In this document: in pieces, positions 6,069 through 7,747 of the stretch | Position numbering within the stretch: position 1 is the first letter of the stretch | Layout: the number at the start of each line of letters is the position of its first letter | Source: an uncultured bacterium | GTDB taxonomy: Bacteria; Actinomycetota; Actinomycetes; S36-B12 | NCBI GenBank assembly: GCA_903896585.1 | Contig: CAITYI010000205.1 | Span: forward strand, 1-7,747 | Length of the DNA stretch: 7,747 nt | Reading direction: 5' to 3' | Made by a program: the position numbers and the translations under genes | Notes under the pieces: model-generated | The model's database searches: none | What the model was told of the DNA's origin: nothing | What the model saw: the letters and a program-made list of their open reading frames with translations, nothing else

Positions 6069-6167
6069 CAACAACTCAACTCTGTCCTACTCAGTTTGAA
6101 TTCCCAAGCATCTAATAGGTGTTTCAAGGATATTTCTTAGAGTCAGGTCCAAGCCATTGAGTTGTTG
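6069..6167. repeat. Spaced 11-bp inverted repeat in the 6021-6207 intergenic region
   Basis: CAACAACTCAA at 6069-6079 recurs as its exact reverse complement TTGAGTTGTTG at 6157-6167, with 77 bases between. The region lies between the GNAT stop and the membrane protein gene. It also holds the palindrome and possible promoter, and shows no small gene that I can support. Confidence 0.55.
6079..6107 (-). promoter_or_regulatory. Possible promoter of the membrane protein gene
   Basis: On the minus strand TTGGGA (6102-6107) is followed after 17 bases by CAGAGT (6079-6084), a passable -35/-10 pair. Transcription would start a little downstream, placing the 20-bp palindrome at about +12 to +31. Both hexamers deviate from consensus, so this is a weak call. 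Confidence 0.25.
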
Positions 6168-6207
6168 GGCCTTTGTCCGTGCAGTGCCCGGAATCAAGTT
6201 GAAGACT

Positions 6208-7215
6208 CTACTTTGGAACATCACTGAGGATGAAGTCCAGAAGTTGGCGCCCGTGATCTGATGCAATGGAGATGTCTTCGACATGTAGGTCAATATCGGC
6301 AAAGGCCTGTAATCGCAGGACATCTCCATTGCGTTCACGGTTAGGGAAAACTCCCGCGAAACCGAACTTGGTCTGATCGGTTAATGAGTCGAGCACTAAT
6401 TGTGTTGCATGTGACTGCAATGGTAAATCCACATATACGGCATCGCGATTCACCTCAGTTAACTGACGCTCCCGTTCATTATTCATGACTTTAATGAGAT
6501 CAAGCCCTACCTGGGTTACGTGAATAACTGTGAGGTTGTGGTCATCTTTTAGTTCAATTTCAATCTTCGTTGAACGAGGAATGACCGTGTCTGGATCAGC
6601 ATCAGCTAAGTAACTGTGCAAGCCAGAGGTGTCAATGATGTTGCGAATAATTGCCTGGTACCTCTTAGGTACATACATGGATCGCAGCGGACCTTCATTG
6701 AGTTTGAGATAAAACAAAGCGACTGACTGTCGGTGTTCATCTGACACTTGCGCAGCATTGTTGGTAACTGACGCTGGGATCCAACCAAGGAGGAAACCAG
6801 TTTCGTGGGCACCAAGTGCAATATTGGCCTTCTGTGAATACGGATGAGCGGCGGTTGCTTCACTGAATAGACCGAGATAACCGGCTGCTGTTGCCCACTC
6901 GGCACTGAATCGCTTCAGGCGCTCGAAAAGGTGTTGGCCGCGAGCCGCATCCCGCACAACGGCAACACCGGCGTGCAAGACTCCCTCGGCATTCTCTTCG
7001 ACCATGAGGGCCATGTGGCCGAGGACCGTTCCGTCAGCCAAATAGCCAATGGCACTGCGAAGTTGGTTGTTGTTAATCCTGGCTGCAATTTCGGTGGGGC
7101 GATACACCCACTCGGCGTCATATGAATCGCCATATGTTTCCGCAATCAGATCAACGAGAACCTCGGCTTCATGGGCCTCAAGGAATCGAAGATGTATTTC
7201 TTCAGGCTCGGCCAT
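6208..7215 (-). CDS. GNAT-family acetyltransferase-like protein, two-part
   Basis: Predicted cytoplasmic protein of 335 residues whose first half resembles a GCN5-related N-acetyltransferase. The fold elements visible are LRFLEAHEAEVLVDLIAETYGDSY (split over residues 9-32), a strand pair around LADGTVLGHMAL (59-70), the acetyl-CoA region GVAVVRDAARGQHLFERL (83-100), and HPYSQKANIALGAHETGFLLG (124-144). The HPYSQK...LG pattern recalls GNAT domains that elsewhere are fused to RsbW-like anti-sigma ATP-binding domains. No ATP-binding domain is present here. The C-terminal part (about 180-335) ends with FGFAGVFPNRERNGDVLRLQ-type sequence, also seen in that group as I recall it. Substrate unknown. 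The start ATG at 7213-7215 has no clear Shine-Dalgarno. It lies 71 bases downstream of rplI, past a hairpin terminator, so it is probably a separate unit. Confidence 0.65.
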   Translation of the reverse strand: MAEPEEIHLRFLEAHEAEVLVDLIAETYGDSYDAEWVYRPTEIAARINNNQLRSAIGYLADGTVLGHMALMVEENAEGVLHAGVAVVRDAARGQHLFERLKRFSAEWATAAGYLGLFSEATAAHPYSQKANIALGAHETGFLLGWIPASVTNNAAQVSDEHRQSVALFYLKLNEGPLRSMYVPKRYQAIIRNIIDTSGLHSYLADADPDTVIPRSTKIEIELKDDHNLTVIHVTQVGLDLIKVMNNERERQLTEVNRDAVYVDLPLQSHATQLVLDSLTDQTKFGFAGVFPNRERNGDVLRLQAFADIDLHVEDISIASDHGRQLLDFILSDVPK

Positions 7216-7222
7216 GTGGGTG

Positions 7223-7228
7223 AGTATG
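7223..7228 (-). promoter_or_regulatory. Possible -10 box for leaderless GNAT transcript
   Basis: CATACT on the minus strand spans -13 to -8 from the ATG at 7215. It is one base off the ideal position and does not start with T. The absence of a Shine-Dalgarno and the terminator just upstream make a local promoter likely, but its exact place is uncertain. Confidence 0.25.
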
Positions 7229-7236
7229 GCAAATGT

Positions 7237-7268
7237 AAGTGGGGCCGCTCAATTGAGCAGCCCCACTT
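7237..7268 (-). terminator. Hairpin terminator after rplI
   Basis: A 9-bp arm AAGTGGGGC (7237-7245) pairs with GCCCCACTT (7260-7268). After one C/A mismatch the inner GCTC/GAGC pairs close on an AATT loop, for a stem of about 13 pairs. It begins 18 bases past the rplI stop and ends 21 bases before the GNAT start. On the minus strand the tail is ACATTTG, T-containing but not a full T-run. Confidence 0.75.
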
Positions 7269-7286
7269 CACGTGTTCGAGTGCTAC

Positions 7287-7733
7287 TTACCCCGCGGAGA
7301 CCTCAAAGGAGACCTTGGCGGTGACACCTGGGTGCACCTCAACCGTTGCGTTGTGCTTGCCCACTGTCTTGATGGCCTTGGCGAGGGTGACCTTGCGCTT
7401 GTCAATCGAAATGCCACTGGCTGTCTTGACCGCTTGGGCGACATCAGATGCAGTGACCGAACCAAAGAGTTTGCCAGTCTCGCCAGCTTTGGCGGGAACC
7501 ACAATTGTCATGGTTTCCAGTGCTTGCTTGACTTCATTTGCGTGATCGCGATCGCGAATCTCGCGCACCTTCTGGGCACGCTTGATTGATGTGACCTGCT
7601 TCTCGCCACCGCGGGTCCAGCCAATGGCAAAACCACGTGGTAACAGAAAATTACGACCGTAGCCGTCCTTCACCTCCACGATGTCGCCTGGTGTGCCGAG
7701 GCCATTTACTTCCTGAGTAAGAATGAGTTTCAT
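7287..7733 (-). CDS. rplI: 50S ribosomal protein bL9
   Basis: Structural protein of the large ribosomal subunit, 148 residues, the standard length. It binds 23S rRNA through its N-terminal domain. The N-terminal fold and family signature are clear: MKLILTQEVNGLGTPGDIVE, then VKDGYGRNFLLPRG (21-34). The central helix is the charged stretch at about 41-74 (KRAQKVREIRDRDHANEVKQ and neighbours). The C-terminal domain contains GKLFGSVTASDVAQAV (87-102), and the chain ends in KVSFEVSAG. The ATG at 7731-7733 is preceded by a good ribosome binding site. In most bacteria it is the last gene of rpsF-ssb-rpsR-rplI, so those genes probably lie just beyond the window's right edge. A hairpin terminator follows. 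Confidence 0.98.
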   Translation of the reverse strand: MKLILTQEVNGLGTPGDIVEVKDGYGRNFLLPRGFAIGWTRGGEKQVTSIKRAQKVREIRDRDHANEVKQALETMTIVVPAKAGETGKLFGSVTASDVAQAVKTASGISIDKRKVTLAKAIKTVGKHNATVEVHPGVTAKVSFEVSAG

Positions 7734-7738
7734 GTCAG

Positions 7739-7747
7739 TTCCCTTTC
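7739..7747 (-). promoter_or_regulatory. Ribosome binding site of rplI
   Basis: GAAAGGGAA on the minus strand, five bases before the ATG. Further upstream sequence is outside the window. Confidence 0.65.

Noticed and set aside
6021..6074. Eighteen-residue N-terminal extension of the membrane protein from an ATG at 6074
   Set aside because: It would translate through the 20-bp palindrome and the ribosome binding site, and it has no such site of its own. The internal ATG at 6020 has GAGGGAGAG six bases upstream.
6087..6338. Minus-strand frame of 83 codons across the GNAT gene end and the intergenic region
   Set aside because: Most of it overlaps the GNAT C-terminus in another frame, with no motif and no ribosome binding site.
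4521..6463. Shared 12-mer ACCTCAGTTAAC at 4521-4532 and 6452-6463
   Set aside because: A pair of identical 12-mers is expected about once or twice by chance in a window of this size, and the second copy lies inside the GNAT coding region.

Overview
The window looks like ordinary chromosome from an actinobacterium (Actinomycetota). The reasons are the actinobacterial-type DnaB with its intein, the sbcD-sbcC pair, three GTG starts (sbcC, sbcD, dnaB), and TANNNT -10 boxes ending six bases before a start codon, as in leaderless genes. Base composition looks close to balanced by eye, lower than in most soil actinobacteria, so a freshwater or marine small-genome lineage is possible. That last point is inference; no taxonomic marker here settles it.

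Layout, left to right: (1) the N-terminal 235 residues of SbcC, cut by the window start, on the minus strand; (2) sbcD, minus strand, overlapping sbcC by four bases; (3) dnaB, minus strand, 850 codons, of which 395 form an in-frame intein with a LAGLIDADG endonuclease; (4) a 270-base divergent intergenic region with a 20-bp tandem repeat, DnaA-box-like sites and a probable leaderless promoter; (5) a low-molecular-weight protein tyrosine phosphatase, the only plus-strand gene; (6) a six-helix membrane protein, convergent with the phosphatase, with a perfect 16-bp hairpin at the junction; (7) a 187-base intergenic region with a 20-bp palindrome; (8) a GNAT-like two-part protein; (9) a hairpin terminator; (10) rplI (ribosomal protein bL9), whose ribosome binding site is the last thing in the window.

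rplI and dnaB commonly sit close together in bacteria (rpsF-ssb-rpsR-rplI-dnaB). Here three genes in mixed orientation lie between them, so dnaB must have its own promoter. sbcD and sbcC together make the SbcCD (Mre11-Rad50-like) nuclease. DnaB is the replicative helicase and must lose its intein by protein splicing to be active. The phosphatase, membrane protein and GNAT protein show no obvious functional link to replication.

I found no CRISPR array, tRNA, rRNA, insertion sequence or defence island. The most unusual element is the dnaB intein. The most interesting non-coding signals are the hairpin inside the end of the phosphatase gene, the 20-bp palindrome before the membrane protein gene, and the exact DnaA box overlapping the predicted phosphatase promoter. 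I did not find convincing evidence of a wholly new system.
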